Source: Ciona intestinalis
Taxonomy: Eukaryota > Chordata > Ascidiacea > Phlebobranchia > Cionidae
Assembly: GCF_000224145.3 (NCBI RefSeq)
Contig: NC_020175.2
Span: 1,957,231 to 2,021,230 of the forward strand
Length of the DNA stretch: 64,000 nt
Direction of reading: 5' to 3'
Below are positions 61,401 through 64,000 of the stretch, in pieces. The notes beneath the pieces are model-generated. The model saw nothing but the letters and a program-made list of their open reading frames with translations, had not been told where the DNA came from and ran no database searches. Position numbers and translations under genes: made by a program. The number at the start of each line of letters is the position of its first letter. Within the stretch, counting starts at the first letter, position 1.

Positions 61401-61723
61401 GAACAGCTCACCCCAGGTCCTTCAAATATAACATAACACTGTACTTTGCCAAAATTTCAATGTGTAAAATGCAACAATCACTTTAATCTAACAATCTGTG
61501 AAACATCCTCCACTAGGTCCTATGAGAATTTAAACTCGAAAATTTACGCAGTTCATTCCTGCCACTCTGTGTTGTAAATTTGTGATAAGAAGAAACATAA
61601 CATAAAAATACCTTGATGAACCGCTACAGAACATTCCTGTCCATCACAATAAACCAGAGGATTCTCAGCCCATCCTCTTTCATCAAGACAAACACAGCAG
61701 CCTGCTAACATTGGCTTCTCCAT
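55426..61723 (-). CDS. MLLT10: AF10/AF17-type PHD finger chromatin protein
   Basis: AF10/AF17 read unmodified H3 (around K27) through a PHD-knuckle-PHD module and recruit the H3K79 methyltransferase DOT1L through an octapeptide motif-leucine zipper. Exons: 61612-61723, 60836-60912, 60461-60515, 59711-59820, 59037-59140, 58520-58649, 57991-58049, 57847-57922, 57202-57358, 56928-57020, 56353-56569, 55994-56115, 55426-55676; 1,563 bp, 520 residues. PHD1: CCVCLDERGWAENPLVYCDG ... CYGIVQVPSGPWFC. Knuckle and ePHD: CQLCPHEGGAMKKTD, WAHVVCALYIPEV, CYICDE, FHVTCAQMSGLLCEE, YCGYCSQHFSK. The C-terminus keeps AIENLIQLQKSDMLEFFHEF and the zipper LLKMLQNVREENLQLESNL. The middle is basic and short, so the protein is about half vertebrate size (>1,000). 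MLLT10 versus MLLT6 cannot be separated: probably the pre-duplication orthologue. ATG at 61723 is the obvious start. Confidence 0.9.
57424..57724 (-). mobile_element. SINE, full length, reverse
   Basis: Tail ATGAATAAATAAATGAATG, then CCTCAAGTGGCCGG, TGTTCTGTTTTATACACCTC, CCACTGGGTTGAAGCAATTG, ending in the decayed head at GCTACGATGCCGGA. It lies in an AF10 intron. Confidence 0.85.
58758..58946. mobile_element. MITE copy (TAGTAGGGTGGGG family)
   Basis: Left end TAATAGGGTGGAAAAAATGG, right end GTGTTTTCCCCATCCTACTA. It lies in AF10 intron 5. Confidence 0.8.
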
Positions 61724-61933
61724 ATTTCAAATTTAAAACATTTTACTACCTCAACTAAAAACCAAACAGTATTTAAAAAAAAAAAACAATGTAAAATACA
61801 GTTTACAAATATTAAATTAAGTTTTATCGGTTAGGTTAGGATAATACATTAAAGCTGGTGTTTTATAAGTGATAACTTAAATAATTCACATGATTGTTGT
61901 GTTTAGTAAGCAAATTGTTGTATTTTAACAACT
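61724..61933 (-). promoter_or_regulatory. DDX41-AF10 intercistronic region, candidate trans-splice site
   Basis: The 210 bp from the DDX41 stop to the AF10 start contain, on the minus strand, a run of 12 T (61775-61786), then TTTGGTTTTTAG ending at 61755, only 31 nt before the AF10 ATG. I see no AATAAA on the minus strand between the genes; the nearest variant is ATTAAA overlapping the DDX41 stop. This is the arrangement expected of a tunicate operon with spliced-leader trans-splicing of the downstream gene. Inferred from sequence only; a short promoter is the alternative. Confidence 0.5.

Positions 61934-64000
<2,067 letters not shown>

Overview
The window is AT-rich, intron-rich animal DNA. 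Small exons, short introns and GT-AG (once GC-AG) splicing are obvious. Two dispersed repeat families recur throughout: a ~190 bp inverted-repeat element starting TAGTAGGGTGGGG, and a tRNA-derived SINE. Together with protein sequences that are clearly chordate but divergent from vertebrates, they point to a tunicate, most likely Ciona. The species is an inference, since nothing could be searched.

I rebuilt seven protein-coding genes by hand from splice sites, reading phase and remembered family sequence. From left to right: (1) the N-terminal ~1,800 residues of a PKHD1L1/fibrocystin-L protein, minus strand, 1-19491, with its 3' part beyond position 1; (2) a small membrane RING-CH (MARCH-type) ubiquitin ligase, minus strand, 21645-24385; (3) soluble adenylyl cyclase ADCY10, plus strand, 24622-44023, 33 exons closing to 1,869 codons plus stop; (4) a leucine-rich-repeat protein of unknown family, plus strand, 45438-47551; (5) the autophagy PROPPIN WDR45B/WIPI3, minus strand, 48661-54080, complete; (6) a compact AF10/AF17 (MLLT10/MLLT6) chromatin reader, minus strand, 55426-61723, complete; (7) an intronless DDX41 DEAD-box helicase, minus strand, 61934-63817. 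Coding lengths of genes 2-7 divide by three without forcing, which is a strong internal check.

Genes 2 and 3 start head to head with 236 bp between their ATGs, a candidate shared promoter. Genes 7 and 6 lie head to tail with 210 bp between stop and next ATG, no AATAAA between them and a good 3' splice site 31 nt before the second ATG: this looks like a tunicate operon resolved by spliced-leader trans-splicing. The products otherwise belong to separate processes: membrane/extracellular matrix, ubiquitin ligation, bicarbonate/cAMP signalling, autophagy, DOT1L-linked chromatin and RNA helicase work.

I found no tRNA, rRNA, CRISPR or viral gene. The best candidates for a second look are the loss of the bicarbonate-binding arginine in the cyclase, a 37-bp duplication across one of its splice donors, the DDX41-AF10 pair with its intronless first gene, and the half-length AF10. 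I found nothing I would call a wholly new system.
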